Below are positions 29,160 to 38,900 of a DNA stretch of 64,000 nt, piece after piece (the stretch's first letter is position 1; each line of letters opens with the position of its first letter). The stretch is from Nocardioides piscis (GTDB taxonomy: Bacteria > Actinomycetota > Actinomycetes > Propionibacteriales > Nocardioidaceae): positions 2,728,001 through 2,792,000 of the forward strand of contig NZ_CP049866.1 in the NCBI RefSeq assembly GCF_011300215.1, written 5' to 3'. The translations under genes and the position numbers were made by a program. Below the pieces are notes generated by a model. That model ran no database searches. It worked only from the letters and a program-made list of their open reading frames with translations, and was not told the origin of the DNA.

Positions 29160-30310
29160 ATCAGCTCGGCCAGCGGCAGGGTGATCAACAACGTCAGGCC
29201 GAGGACCGGCCACAGGTGGTTGCCTTCGAACTTCACGTAGGGCGTCGCCCAGTAGACGAAGTGGAGCACCACGAGGTGGATGCAGAAGACGCCGAAGGAG
29301 ATGTGCCCGAGACGCCGGGCCAGCCGGGTTGACATGACCCGCGCGTAGGTCGAGTCCGGATCGCTGAAGACCCCGGTGAGGACCAGCAGCACGCCGATGA
29401 GTGCGTAGAGGGTCTGCCGGGTGAGCGCCTCACCGGGAGTCGAGGGGTCGAACAGCGCCGGTCCGCTGAGGGGGGTCGCAGCGACCACCAGCAGGCTGAG
29501 CGCGATCGCCCAGCACACGCCCGGCTGTCGCCCGAGAGTGATCAGCCGGTGGAGCCACGGACCGGGCCCCCTCGTCGTGGTGATGACGTGGGCCCAGGCA
29601 AGCGCGATCCCACCGGCGAACCACATGAGGTAGTTGGGAAGCCACTGCCCGGGGAGTCCTGTCTCCAGGTCGTAGGCCCACTTGTTGAGCAGCAGCGTCC
29701 AGGCCACGTTCAGCGCCACCAGCGCCAGGACCATGCCCATGACTCGACGGGTCGTCGGCCGCAGTCGCCCCTTGGCGCCGGCCAGCCACATCAGCAGCGG
29801 AAGCACGATGTAGAAGGACACCTCGGTCGCCAGGCTCCACATCTGTGTCTGGCCGAAGCGGAGCGAGTCACTGACGTAGATGTCGCCCATCCACAGCACG
29901 GTCACCCAGTCGTGCAGCGTCGGCTCGTCATCGACCCGCACGAACACCATCGCGAGCACGACCGCGATGAGGTAGGGCGGATAGATGCGCAGGAAGCGCT
30001 TCCAGTAGTAGCGCCGGACCCCGTCATGGGGCCGGCCGCGGACCGCGCTGGCGAGATATTGGTGGGAGAGCAGGAACCCGGAGAGGACGAAGAAGATCGC
30101 GACGCCGACGTCCAGACGGGGGAGCATCAGCCCGACGATGCCGTGGCGGAAGTAGTCACCGGTCCAGAAGGTCACGTGAGTCAGCACCACGGCCAGGGCG
30201 CCGACCGCGCGCAGCGGGTCGAGGACGGCGAAGACCGGCGTGGCGCCGCCGCTGGGGTCGTGCAGGAGATGGTCGACCTGTTGCGCCGAGTCGGCCTCGT
30301 GGATCGTCAT
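29063..30310 (-). CDS. Membrane acyltransferase, acyltransferase-3 (OafA/YrhL) family
   Basis: The 415-residue protein has about ten membrane helices and O-acylates a sugar or glycolipid using a cytoplasmic acyl donor. Family features are LDPLRAVGALAVVLTHVTFW near residue 30 with the catalytic-type His, FFVLSGFLLSHQYL, and RFLRIYPPYLIAVVL. The ATG at 30310 overlaps the stop of the upstream membrane gene by 4 bases (ATGA), so the two form an operon. Mycobacterial Rv0228 has the same family and context. The last 32 codons overlap the 3' end of the convergent AftD-like gene; with the frameshift problems nearby the true stop is slightly uncertain. Confidence 0.88.
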   Translation of the reverse strand: MTIHEADSAQQVDHLLHDPSGGATPVFAVLDPLRAVGALAVVLTHVTFWTGDYFRHGIVGLMLPRLDVGVAIFFVLSGFLLSHQYLASAVRGRPHDGVRRYYWKRFLRIYPPYLIAVVLAMVFVRVDDEPTLHDWVTVLWMGDIYVSDSLRFGQTQMWSLATEVSFYIVLPLLMWLAGAKGRLRPTTRRVMGMVLALVALNVAWTLLLNKWAYDLETGLPGQWLPNYLMWFAGGIALAWAHVITTTRGPGPWLHRLITLGRQPGVCWAIALSLLVVAATPLSGPALFDPSTPGEALTRQTLYALIGVLLVLTGVFSDPDSTYARVMSTRLARRLGHISFGVFCIHLVVLHFVYWATPYVKFEGNHLWPVLGLTLLITLPLAELIYRLVERPSMRLRHVGSATARTTPVRAATHKS

Positions 30311-32145
30311 GTCAGCGGTGCTCCGGGGGAGATCGTGCCTACGTCGATCTTGTCGACGCAAACGATAAGCGATGGATCGATGCTCGTGAGGTCGACTGAG
30401 TCGAACTGCCCGTCGGCCCGGACGAAGAGCTGGTGGAGGCCGGCGCGCAGGGTCGTGCGTACGGCGTCGCCGTCCTCCACCTCGATGACGACCGGTGTCT
30501 CCTTGGGGGCGAGGTAGCTGATCCGGAGCCACCAGTCGAAGTCGACCGTGGGGCGGACCAGCGGGATCGTCTTCTCGCCCTCGGGGATGCGCCAGCCGCA
30601 CCCGTCGACCGGACCGGGCTCGCTCGACGTCGCCACCTCCAGGGCGGCATGGGTGAGGGCTCCCGAGTCGTCGATCACGGCCAGGTCGTGGGACGCCTCC
30701 GGGAAGACCGAGTCAGGCGAGAGCAGCCCGACCAGGCGGGGGACGCGCTGCTCCGACCACAGGTTGGGACCGACGACCGTCGGCGGCAGGCCGGCATCGG
30801 CCAGGGCCAGCGGCCCCGTGGTCGCGAACTCCTTGCTGAGTCGCGACACGTAGTCGCGCGGGTCGGTGAATCCGTGCCAGACAAGGGCGAACTGGGTGGC
30901 CGACCAGAGCCCTGACATCGCGATGGCGGTGGTGATGGCGATCGGGACCTGGACGGGGAACCTCGGCGTGAACATGGGGGACTCACGCGGCACGCTGCTC
31001 CCCGCGGCTCCATCGACCTCGAGGTAGGCCAGTCCGAGGGCCAGCATCGCGAGCGCCGCCGCCTCGGTGAGGTAGCGGTATTCCGTGCCGGCGATGTCGC
31101 CGACGAAGGGCGCACGGCTGGACCACAGCAGCAGCAACAAGGTGACGAGGCCGAAGAGCAGCAGCGCCCAGGCGCGCCCGGTGCGACGTCGGGTGAGGAA
31201 GGCGTGGGTGACCACCCCGGCGATCACGAGCCACGACAGACGGGTCGCCCACTCCGGCGGGTCCGCGAAGGCAGCGGGCGGGGTGGGGGAGTACCAGTCC
31301 CACGGCCCGCCGGTGATGCCAGTGGCGAAGCCCGTTCCGAGCATCGTGTCGGTCAGCGGGCCGAGGAGGCCCCAGTCCGTGTCGAGCCTGTTCTGCTCGA
31401 TGTAGAGGGCGTAGTAGGCGATGGTGCCCAGGCCCACGGCGCCCGCGACGATGATGATCAGCCAGCGCCGACGGACGAGCGAGACCAGGCGCTGCTTCGC
31501 GGAACCCGTTTCGAACCAGCCGAACGAGATCGCTGCCAGCACGGGGGGAATCATCAGTCCGCGGATGTCGGCAGCGAGCGCGAACACGACAGCGGCCAGG
31601 GTCAGGAGCACCCAGCGCGTGCGGCCGGTCCGCTCGGCCAGCACCCAGCAGGCCACGGCGCACAGGAGCCCGATCTGCTGAGGGATCTGGTTGAGGGCCA
31701 CGGCCCACCACACGCTCGCGGGCATGGTGATGGCTGAGAACAGGAAGATCATCAGCGGCGGCACGATGCCCCAGCGCATGCCGAAGAGGGTCCTGAGCAT
31801 CCAGAACGCGGCCAGTCCGACGACTCCCTGCAACATCGCGGTGACGGCTGCCGTGGCTGGCCAGTTGAACAGGCCGCCGGCCATCGACAGGTCCGCGAGG
31901 AGGCGTCCCAGCGGCATCAGGTGCCCGGTGTGAGGCTCCATGACGTAGTCGAGGGTGAGCCCGTTCGCCCTGCTGTCGCGCAGGAACTCGAAGTCGTCCT
32001 CCTGGAACCAAGCCCCGAACATCGCCCAGGCGCGGAAGGCGGTGTGCGCGAGGACCAGGAGCAAGCAGGTGACCAGGACCCACGGAGGGCCCGCCTGCGA
32101 CCGGTGGGACCTTGTCCCCTGAGCATGGGGCGGTGGCTGTGACAC
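30307..32145 (-). CDS. GT-C-like polytopic membrane protein with ED-D first loop
   Basis: The 612-residue protein has a hydrophobic segment near residue 22-40, then an outer loop with QEDDFEFLRDSR (E49, D50, D51), about ten further helices, and a C-terminal beta-rich outer domain of about 200 residues. An acidic ED-D motif in the first loop is a hallmark of GT-C glycosyltransferases that use polyprenyl-phosphate sugars, and HTGHLMPLGRLL follows as in related putative transferases. It starts an operon with the acyltransferase. The GTG at 32145 has a GATAGT box ending 7 bases upstream. No specific family name could be given with confidence. Confidence 0.7.
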   Translation of the reverse strand: MSQPPPHAQGTRSHRSQAGPPWVLVTCLLLVLAHTAFRAWAMFGAWFQEDDFEFLRDSRANGLTLDYVMEPHTGHLMPLGRLLADLSMAGGLFNWPATAAVTAMLQGVVGLAAFWMLRTLFGMRWGIVPPLMIFLFSAITMPASVWWAVALNQIPQQIGLLCAVACWVLAERTGRTRWVLLTLAAVVFALAADIRGLMIPPVLAAISFGWFETGSAKQRLVSLVRRRWLIIIVAGAVGLGTIAYYALYIEQNRLDTDWGLLGPLTDTMLGTGFATGITGGPWDWYSPTPPAAFADPPEWATRLSWLVIAGVVTHAFLTRRRTGRAWALLLFGLVTLLLLLWSSRAPFVGDIAGTEYRYLTEAAALAMLALGLAYLEVDGAAGSSVPRESPMFTPRFPVQVPIAITTAIAMSGLWSATQFALVWHGFTDPRDYVSRLSKEFATTGPLALADAGLPPTVVGPNLWSEQRVPRLVGLLSPDSVFPEASHDLAVIDDSGALTHAALEVATSSEPGPVDGCGWRIPEGEKTIPLVRPTVDFDWWLRISYLAPKETPVVIEVEDGDAVRTTLRAGLHQLFVRADGQFDSVDLTSIDPSLIVCVDKIDVGTISPGAPLT

Positions 32146-32152
32146 AGGGGGG

Positions 32153-32158
32153 ACTATC
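32153..32158 (-). promoter_or_regulatory. Possible -10 box of leaderless promoter for the GT-C-like/acyltransferase operon
   Basis: On the minus strand GATAGT ends 7 bases before the GTG at 32145. It departs from the TAGNNT form, so it is less certain. Confidence 0.4.
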
Positions 32159-32288
32159 GCACAGCGACCCAGCCGGATCCGGGGGGTTGACTGCCGCCCG
32201 TCTCAAGGCCGCGCACACGCCTCTTGCGTGCGACGCTGACTTTGTACCAATCTTCGCGCTTGCACCACACGCGCCGTCTACTTGCTGG

Positions 32289-32294
32289 TAACCT
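32289..32294 (+). promoter_or_regulatory. Possible -10 box for the DUF3068 gene
   Basis: TAACCT lies 35 bases upstream of the GTG at 32329, giving a leader of roughly 28 bases that contains the ribosome binding site GGGAGGG. Confidence 0.4.
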
Positions 32295-32328
32295 GCGGCG
32301 ACTTATTCATTCCTGGGAGGGACCTGTA

Positions 32329-33222
32329 GTGCGCAAAATCATTGGCTGGCTGCTGCTCGGGCTGGGTGCCTTCTTGTTGGTGACCGCTCTGTTGGCCACG
32401 CTGTGGGTCCCGGCGCAGCTCGAGCGGACCCCGCTGGACGTCGACACCAAGACCTACCTCAGCGGGACTGCGGAGAAGTACAACCCGACGCTGGGTGAGA
32501 CCGAGGACCTCGACGTCAAGGCCACCAGCACCACCCAGGCCGACGCCGACAGCTCCGACGACGACGTGATCGTCTGGGTGAACACCACCTGCCTGGTGAT
32601 CGACGAGGGTGACGTGCCCGAGTGCGTCGAGGCCGACGAGCCCCTGAAGCGCCTGGTGAGCGTCACGACCGACGTGTTCGCGACGGGTCGCAACGACGCA
32701 CTGGCCGTGAACGGCAAGTACCGCCACCCCGGCGCCGAGGAGAAGGAGGGACTCGTCAACAAGTTCCCCTTCGACACCGAGAAGAAGGACTACCCCTTCT
32801 GGGACGGCATGCTCGGTGCGCCGGCGACGGCTGAATACGTCGGCACCGAGACCCTCGACGGTCTGGAGACCTACAAGTTCCACATCCTCCTCGAGGAGGA
32901 GCCGGTCGACGAGATCATCGCCGGGACCCCGGGCGTCTACAGCCAGGACAAGTACATCTGGGTCGAGCCCCGGACCGGGGGCATCGTCAACCAGGAGCAG
33001 CACGAGATCCGCGAGCTCGAGGACGGCATGCTCCTCCTCGACCTCAACCTGGCCTTCACCGACGAGCAGGTCGAGAAGTCCGTCGCGGAGGCGAAGGACA
33101 ACAAGTCGCAGCTCAACCTCGTGACCAAGACGGTGCCGGTGGTCGCGTTCGTCGTGGGCCTCCTGTCGGTGCTGGTCGGAGCGTTCCTCGTGTTCGCAGG
33201 GCGCAAGCGCTCCGGGGCCTGA
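32329..33222 (+). CDS. DUF3068 membrane protein (Rv0227c-like)
   Basis: The 297-residue protein has an N-terminal membrane helix (residues 4-26), a large extracytoplasmic domain rich in Asp/Glu, and a C-terminal helix (about 268-290) with a short basic tail. This hairpin layout and motifs such as NTTCLVIDEGDVPECVE fit the actinobacterial DUF3068 family (sometimes labelled porin PorA family protein); mycobacterial Rv0227c, beside Rv0224c-Rv0228, belongs to it. GTG at 32329 with GGGAGGG 7 bases before it was preferred to the far upstream frame start. The function is unknown; context suggests a role with the surface glycan. A strong terminator follows. Confidence 0.85.
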   Translation: MRKIIGWLLLGLGAFLLVTALLATLWVPAQLERTPLDVDTKTYLSGTAEKYNPTLGETEDLDVKATSTTQADADSSDDDVIVWVNTTCLVIDEGDVPECVEADEPLKRLVSVTTDVFATGRNDALAVNGKYRHPGAEEKEGLVNKFPFDTEKKDYPFWDGMLGAPATAEYVGTETLDGLETYKFHILLEEEPVDEIIAGTPGVYSQDKYIWVEPRTGGIVNQEQHEIRELEDGMLLLDLNLAFTDEQVEKSVAEAKDNKSQLNLVTKTVPVVAFVVGLLSVLVGAFLVFAGRKRSGA

Positions 33223-33237
33223 GCCCAGCTGTTCTCG

Positions 33238-33274
33238 CCTCGGCGACCGGAGCCACGTGCTCCGGTCGCCGAGG
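33238..33274. terminator. Terminator after the DUF3068 gene
   Basis: A perfect 16-bp stem (33238-33253 with 33259-33274) closes the loop CACGT and is followed by TCATTT. It lies 20 bases before the stop of the convergent methyltransferase gene and may serve both. Confidence 0.88.
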
Positions 33275-33293
33275 TCATTTCTGCCTCAGGGCC

Positions 33294-34106
33294 TCAACTG
33301 AGGACGCAGACGAAGATGGCCGTCCCGGGAGTGAGCAGCCCCCGGACCCGCGACCAGCCTCCCCACACCCGGTCGAGGTCGTCGGGCCACTCGGGCTCGA
33401 CGACGTCGACGAGCACGAAGCCCTGGCCCGACAGCAGGCGCACCCAGTCGCCGATGGTGCGGTGGTGCTCGACGTACGACACCCGGCCCGACTCGTCGTC
33501 GATCTCGACATAGGGAGTGCGGTCCCAGTAGGACTGGGTGGCGGTCAGGCCGGCGACACCGGGGTCGTCGGGGAACATCCAGCGCGTCGGGTGGGTGATC
33601 GAGAAGGCGAACCGTCCGCCGCGCCGCATCACCCGAGCGGTCTCGGCAAGTGCCTGCTCGATGTCGGCGACGAACTGCAGGGCCCCGAAGGAGCAGAAGA
33701 CGACGTCGAAGGAGCTCTCGGCGAACGGCAGCTGGGTCGCGGTCGCCCGGACCGACGGCACGGCGGTGCCTGTCAGCTCGTCGATGCGACGGCCGTGCTG
33801 GAGCTGACGGTGCGACAGGTCGAGGCCGAACGCCCGACCGCCCTGCCGACGCACCCAGCGTGAGCACTGACCGGCCCCGCTGCCCACTTCGAGGACGGTG
33901 CGACCAGCGACCGGTCCGAGGATGCCGAGCTGCTCCTCGGTCTGTCCCTCCGGCCCCCACACGAAGCCGACGTCGCCGAGGAACTCACCGTGGGTTGCTT
34001 GGTATTCGTCGGCGTAGCGGTCCCAGTCGGGGCCGTTGGCGCGTCGCGACTCGGCCTCGTCGACGCGGCGACGTTCGACCCGCACCGACTGCGGCAGGTG
34101 ATCCAC
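33294..34106 (-). CDS. SAM-dependent methyltransferase (type 11)
   Basis: This class I methyltransferase has 270 residues. Motif I is VLEVGSGAGQCSRWVRRQGG (about residue 70), the acidic strand end is GLDLSHRQL, and FDVVFCSFGALQFV and ARVMRRGGRFAFSITHPTRW complete the fold. The GTG start is set by TAGCCT ending 6 bases upstream. It is divergent from rpsA and separated from the envelope locus by a terminator, so no shared pathway can be claimed. The substrate is unknown, small molecule or ubiquinone-type by general similarity only. Confidence 0.88.
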   Translation of the reverse strand: MDHLPQSVRVERRRVDEAESRRANGPDWDRYADEYQATHGEFLGDVGFVWGPEGQTEEQLGILGPVAGRTVLEVGSGAGQCSRWVRRQGGRAFGLDLSHRQLQHGRRIDELTGTAVPSVRATATQLPFAESSFDVVFCSFGALQFVADIEQALAETARVMRRGGRFAFSITHPTRWMFPDDPGVAGLTATQSYWDRTPYVEIDDESGRVSYVEHHRTIGDWVRLLSGQGFVLVDVVEPEWPDDLDRVWGGWSRVRGLLTPGTAIFVCVLS

Positions 34107-34112
34107 GCAGGG

Positions 34113-34118
34113 AGGCTA
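34113..34118 (-). promoter_or_regulatory. -10 box of leaderless promoter for the methyltransferase
   Basis: On the minus strand TAGCCT ends 6 bases before the GTG at 34106. Confidence 0.6.
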
Positions 34119-34152
34119 TCGCGGTCGACCCGAGGGCCGTGCGCGGCGCCGG

Positions 34153-34183
34153 TTGGACGGCCGATGCTCGTCGCACGTAGGCT
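34153..34183 (+). promoter_or_regulatory. Candidate rpsA promoter
   Basis: TTGGAC (34153-34158) and TAGGCT (34178-34183) are 19 bases apart. A start near 34190 would give a leader of about 145 bases ahead of rpsA, long for this window. Confidence 0.5.
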
Positions 34184-34318
34184 TCACGATGCGCCAGGCC
34201 TCTGCCCGAGTTCCACCGGAGCGGACGCGTGCTCGCTACGCCCAGGCTGACGACCAGATTCATGTCAGTGTCTGTAGTGAAACAGGGCTTGGTGTGTCCG
34301 TACGACTTCTATCCATCC

Positions 34319-34335
34319 AAGGAATCACTTCCCTT
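34319..34335 (+). promoter_or_regulatory. Hairpin covering the rpsA ribosome binding site
   Basis: AAGGAA (34319-34324) can pair with TTCCCTT (34329-34335) across a TCAC loop with one bulge, directly before the ATG at 34336. The only purine-rich Shine-Dalgarno candidate is within the stem, which would suit translational self-control by S1 protein. Confidence 0.45.
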
Positions 34336-35832
34336 ATGACGAGCACCATCTCCGCTCTTCCCGATTACGACGCGCCTCAGGTTGCGATCAACGACATCGG
34401 TTCTGAAGAGGACTTCCTCGCGGCCATTGACGCGACCATCAAGTACTTCAACGACGGCGACATCGTCGAGGGCACCATCGTCAAGGTGGACCGCGACGAG
34501 GTCCTCCTGGACATCGGCTACAAGACCGAGGGCGTCATCCCCTCCCGCGAGCTGTCGATCAAGCACGACGTCGACCCCTCCGAGGTCGTTTCCGTGGGCG
34601 ACAAGGTCGAGGCCCTGGTCCTCCAGAAGGAGGACAAGGAAGGCCGCCTGATCCTGTCCAAGAAGCGCGCACAGTACGAGCGCGCCTGGGGCACCATCGA
34701 GCAGGTCAAGGAAGAGGACGGCGTCGTCGAGGGCACCGTCATCGAGGTCGTCAAGGGTGGTCTCATCCTCGACATCGGCCTGCGCGGCTTCCTGCCCGCC
34801 TCGCTGGTGGAGATGCGTCGCGTCCGCGACCTGCAGCCCTACGTCGGTCAGACGCTCGAGGCGAAGATCATCGAGCTCGACAAGAACCGCAACAACGTGG
34901 TCCTGTCGCGCCGTGCGTGGCTCGAGCAGACGCAGTCCGAGGTCCGTCACGGGTTCCTCACCCAGCTGCAGAAGGGCCAGATCCGCAAGGGCGTCGTGTC
35001 CTCGATCGTCAACTTCGGTGCCTTCGTGGACCTGGGCGGCGTCGACGGCCTCGTCCACGTCTCCGAGCTGTCCTGGAAGCACATCGACCACCCGTCCGAG
35101 GTCGTCACGGTCGGCGACGAGGTCACCGTCGAGGTGCTCGACGTCGACATGGACCGCGAGCGTGTCTCCCTGTCGCTGAAGGCGACGCAGGAGGACCCGT
35201 GGCAGCACTTCGCCCGGACCCACCAGATCGGCCAGATCGTGCCGGGCAAGGTCACCAAGCTGGTGCCGTTCGGTTCGTTCGTCCGCGTCGAGGAGGGCAT
35301 CGAGGGCCTCGTGCACATCTCCGAGCTCGCCGAGCGTCACGTCGAGATCCCCGAGCAGGTCGTCCAGGTCAACGACGACGTCATGGTCAAGATCATCGAC
35401 ATCGACCTCGAGCGTCGCCGGATCTCGCTGTCGCTCAAGCAGGCCAACGAGACCACCGCTGCGGTGGAGGTCGAGGACTTCGACCCGACGCTCTACGGCA
35501 TGACGGCGACCTACGACGACCAGGGCAACTACGTCTACCCCGAGGGCTTCGACCCGGAGACGGGCGAGTGGCTCGAGGGCTTCGACGACCAGCGCGCCGT
35601 CTGGGAAGAGCAGTACGCCAAGGCGCACGCTCGCTGGGAGCAGCACGTCAAGCAGCAGGCCGAGGCCAAGCAGGCCGAGGTCGAGGCCAGCGAGGCGACC
35701 TCCTACTCCTCCGGTGGCGATGACACCGGCTCGGAGCACGAGGGTGAGTCCGGCGGTGGCAGCAGCGGTTCGCTCGCCTCCGACGAGGCGCTCCAGGCCC
35801 TCCGCGAGAAGCTCACGGGTGGCCAGGCCTGA
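34336..35832 (+). CDS. rpsA: 30S ribosomal protein S1
   Basis: S1 helps unstructured mRNA bind the ribosome. The 498-residue protein has four S1 RNA-binding repeats (starting near residues 35, 120, 205 and 290; for example DGDIVEGTIVKVDRDEVLLD and KGVVSSIVNFGAFVDLGGV), the usual number in actinobacteria. An acidic Gly/Ser-rich C-terminal tail of about 130 residues carries the pattern DDQGNYVYPEGFDPETGEW seen in actinobacterial S1. The ATG at 34336 gives MTSTISALPDYDAPQVAIND, the conserved beginning. A long leader with a hairpin at the start suggests translational autoregulation. A clear intrinsic terminator follows. Confidence 0.97.
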   Translation: MTSTISALPDYDAPQVAINDIGSEEDFLAAIDATIKYFNDGDIVEGTIVKVDRDEVLLDIGYKTEGVIPSRELSIKHDVDPSEVVSVGDKVEALVLQKEDKEGRLILSKKRAQYERAWGTIEQVKEEDGVVEGTVIEVVKGGLILDIGLRGFLPASLVEMRRVRDLQPYVGQTLEAKIIELDKNRNNVVLSRRAWLEQTQSEVRHGFLTQLQKGQIRKGVVSSIVNFGAFVDLGGVDGLVHVSELSWKHIDHPSEVVTVGDEVTVEVLDVDMDRERVSLSLKATQEDPWQHFARTHQIGQIVPGKVTKLVPFGSFVRVEEGIEGLVHISELAERHVEIPEQVVQVNDDVMVKIIDIDLERRRISLSLKQANETTAAVEVEDFDPTLYGMTATYDDQGNYVYPEGFDPETGEWLEGFDDQRAVWEEQYAKAHARWEQHVKQQAEAKQAEVEASEATSYSSGGDDTGSEHEGESGGGSSGSLASDEALQALREKLTGGQA

Positions 35833-35850
35833 TCGCCTGATCCGCTCCTG

Positions 35851-35883
35851 ACTGGCCCGCCGACCTCTGGTCGGCGGGCCAGT
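35851..35883. terminator. Terminator after rpsA
   Basis: A perfect 15-bp stem (ACTGGCCCGCCGACC at 35851-35865 with 35869-35883) closes a TCT loop and is followed by TGCATTTT. It also lies just downstream of the convergent secreted-protein gene. Confidence 0.92.
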
Positions 35884-35911
35884 TGCATTTTCCTCAGGCG
35901 TGTTCGGACGC

Positions 35912-38900
35912 TCAGCCGCGGACGGCGAAGCGCCAACGGACCCTGGTCACGTTGCCGGCCCTGTCCCGTGCCACCAGCAGCACTCGGTGCGTCCCGGGCG
36001 TCAGCGAGGGTGAGGTGGCCGTGACGACGCGGGCGCGCGACCGCACGCCACGGACTCGCCGACCGTCCACGACGACGCGAACCCCGCGCCGGCTCACACC
36101 GGCGGCCCGGTCGATGATGCGGGCGCGGATGGTCGGCGACGAGTCGATGGTCGCCGAGCGACCCGCGAGCACCCTGACGCGGGGGGCTGTGCGATCGATG
36201 GTCCAACGGTGCTGGGCAGGACTGGGATCAGCCACTCCGGAGGCATCGACAGCGCGAGCGAGCAGCGTGTGGGACCCCGGTCGCAGTCGCGCGTGGCTGA
36301 GGGTGGAAGCGCACGTCGACCAGGGGGCGCCATCCAGGCTGCACCGGAAGGTCGCGGCCCTGTCGGCGGTCAGGGTGAACGCCGCGCGCGTACGGCGTGT
36401 GAACCTCCGCGGTCCCGTGATGGAGGTGCCGGGCGCGCCGAGGGCGGGTGGGGTTTCGGTCGGGGACGTGCTGGGGCTCGGATCGGAAGGCGGCGGGATG
36501 TCGCCCGCGGGGAACTCTCGAGCCTGCAGGTTGCGGAACCACACACGGTCGGCCTGGGTGTGGTTCTGCAGGCCGACGAAGCCGGACCTGCCCCTCGTCC
36601 CGTTCGAGGTGAAGGTGTTGACCACCACCTCGTTCAGGGCGACGGTGTAGGTCTGGCCGACGACGTCGATCTGCAGGTCGTTCCACTCACCGGCCGGGCG
36701 GGCGTTGCGCAGGTCCTCGCGGTCGAAGCCGTAGATGGATCCGGTCTTCTGCGGCTCGTCGTCGCTCGCGCCTTCCTTGACCTGGATCTCGTGGCCCTGG
36801 TCGATGGCCACCCACGGGTCGACTCCCGGGTCCGGGAACCGGACGAACACCCCGGAGTTGTCGCCGGCGTCGGCGGTCTTGAACTGCAGCGAGAGCGAGA
36901 AGTCGGTGAACGAGCGGCCGGCGAACCACAGCATCCCCATCCCGCCGTCGGAGACCAGGGAACAGCCACGGGCGACGAATCCACCCGGGCCGGCCTGACG
37001 CCAGTCATCGAGGTGCGTCCCGTCGTAGAGCAAGGTGTATCCGGGCCTGGGGCTCGGGGCCTGCGGGCACGCGGAGGATGGTGGCGGTCCCTCAGCGCCG
37101 CGGCCAACGAAGCGGAACTCGTCGAGGGCGACGACTCCCGTCCCGGAATAGACCAGGTAGAGGGGCCGGCCGCCGAGGTCGGCCGCGCGTCCGGCGATCG
37201 GGGCGGAGGTCGTCGCGTAGACGAACTGGTCGGTGGTGGGCTGCGTGACGGGCAACGTGGTCACGACCGGGCCGTCGAGGGAGCCCGCTCGCACCTCGAT
37301 GCCGTCGTTCGGTCCGGGGGATCCGGAGTAGCGGGCGCTGATGTCGGACATGTTGAGCAGGCTCATCGGGTCGAACCTGATCCAGTCGCGGTCGGAGACG
37401 TTGCCGATCAAGGCGCCACCGCCGGGTCGGGTGCCGGCGACGCCGTTGTAGCCGATCACCTCTGCGCCGGCGCTCCAGACCCCGTGCTCGGCCTGCCGCA
37501 GCTTGGGCTGGAGGGTGACCAGGTCCGTGCCGGTGAGGGGTGCGTTGAGACCGTCGTTGGCGCCTGCGTCGGTGTAGCCGGCCTGGAGGACGCCGAACGT
37601 GTTGGCGTCGGGACCGTGGTCGCTGGCCGGGGTGGTCTGGAGGACACCACGGCAGCCGGATCGACCCAGGTCAGGGTGGACGTGCGTGTCGTGACCGACT
37701 CCTTGCTGGACGAGGACGCGCGAGCAGTCGGCGGGCTCCTCGCGATCCGTGGCGGTCACCTCGAAGTCGAGGGTGTCACCGGGGGTGAAGAACGCGCCGT
37801 CCACGGGCAGGTCGAAGTCGACGGCCGGGGTCGTGTTCCCGACGTGGACCTGGAGCGGGGCACGAGCAGACTTCCCGGTGGCGTCGGTGACGGTGAGCAC
37901 TGTCGTGAAGTCGCCGGCCGTCGTGAAGGCGTGGTTCGGTGCGGCCGCCGTGGAGTCCTCGACGCCGTCCCCGTCGAAGTCCCAGGAGTAGGCCAGGGTG
38001 TCACCGTCGGTGTCGTGGCTGTCGGTGGCATCGAACTGCACGGTGAGGGGTACGGCGCCCTCTGTCACGTTCGCACCGGCGCGAGCCGTCGGGGCGGACC
38101 CGTCTGGTGCGTAGTCGATGCGTACGAGCTTGGTCGCCGGCGACCCGGTGAATGCGCCGTCGCCGTACTCCAGGACGTAGAGGGAGCCGTCGGGACCGAA
38201 AGCGAGGTCGGAGGGGCGGACGAAACCGTCCATGAAGTCGTTGACCTCGAGGATGTCGCCCTCAGCGTCGGTGCGCACCTCCTTGATCCAGCCGCGGCTG
38301 AACTCGGCCAGGAAGTACGACCCCTCGTAGCGGGCGGGAAAGGCGCGACCCGCGTCGAGGGTGTTCTGGGACTGGCGGTAGACCTGTCCGCCGATGGGCA
38401 CCACCCCGTCGAAGCCGGGGTAGGGGTTGGGTGGGAAGAGCGAGTAGGAGATCCAGGCATCGGTCATCGGGGGCAGGGTCGACAGGCCGGTGTTGTTGGG
38501 GGAGTCGTTGACCCCCGCCATCGAGACCGGGTCGTTGCACGCGAAGCGCAGGGGGCTGCCGTCGGGCGACCTGCGTGGGCTGGACGTGGCGAAGTCCCAG
38601 TCGACGTAGGCGCCGCCCGTGTCGCTCGCCGTGAGGTCGTCCCCGACCTGCCCGGTGCAGTAGGGCCAGCCGCCGTTCATCGCCACCGAGGTGCGGTTGA
38701 ACTCCTCGAAGTGTCGTGGCCCTCGCTCCGGGTCGCTCCACCGGGCGTCGGGCCCGACCTCGCCCCAGTAGAGGACGTCGGTGTCGGGGTCGACGCCGAG
38801 GCGGTAGGGATTGCGCAGTCCCATCACGAAGATCTCGGGGCGCGTGCGGGCGGGGTCGGCGTCGGGGTAGCGAGCCGCCGGGTGGGCTCCGCCCTCCCCG

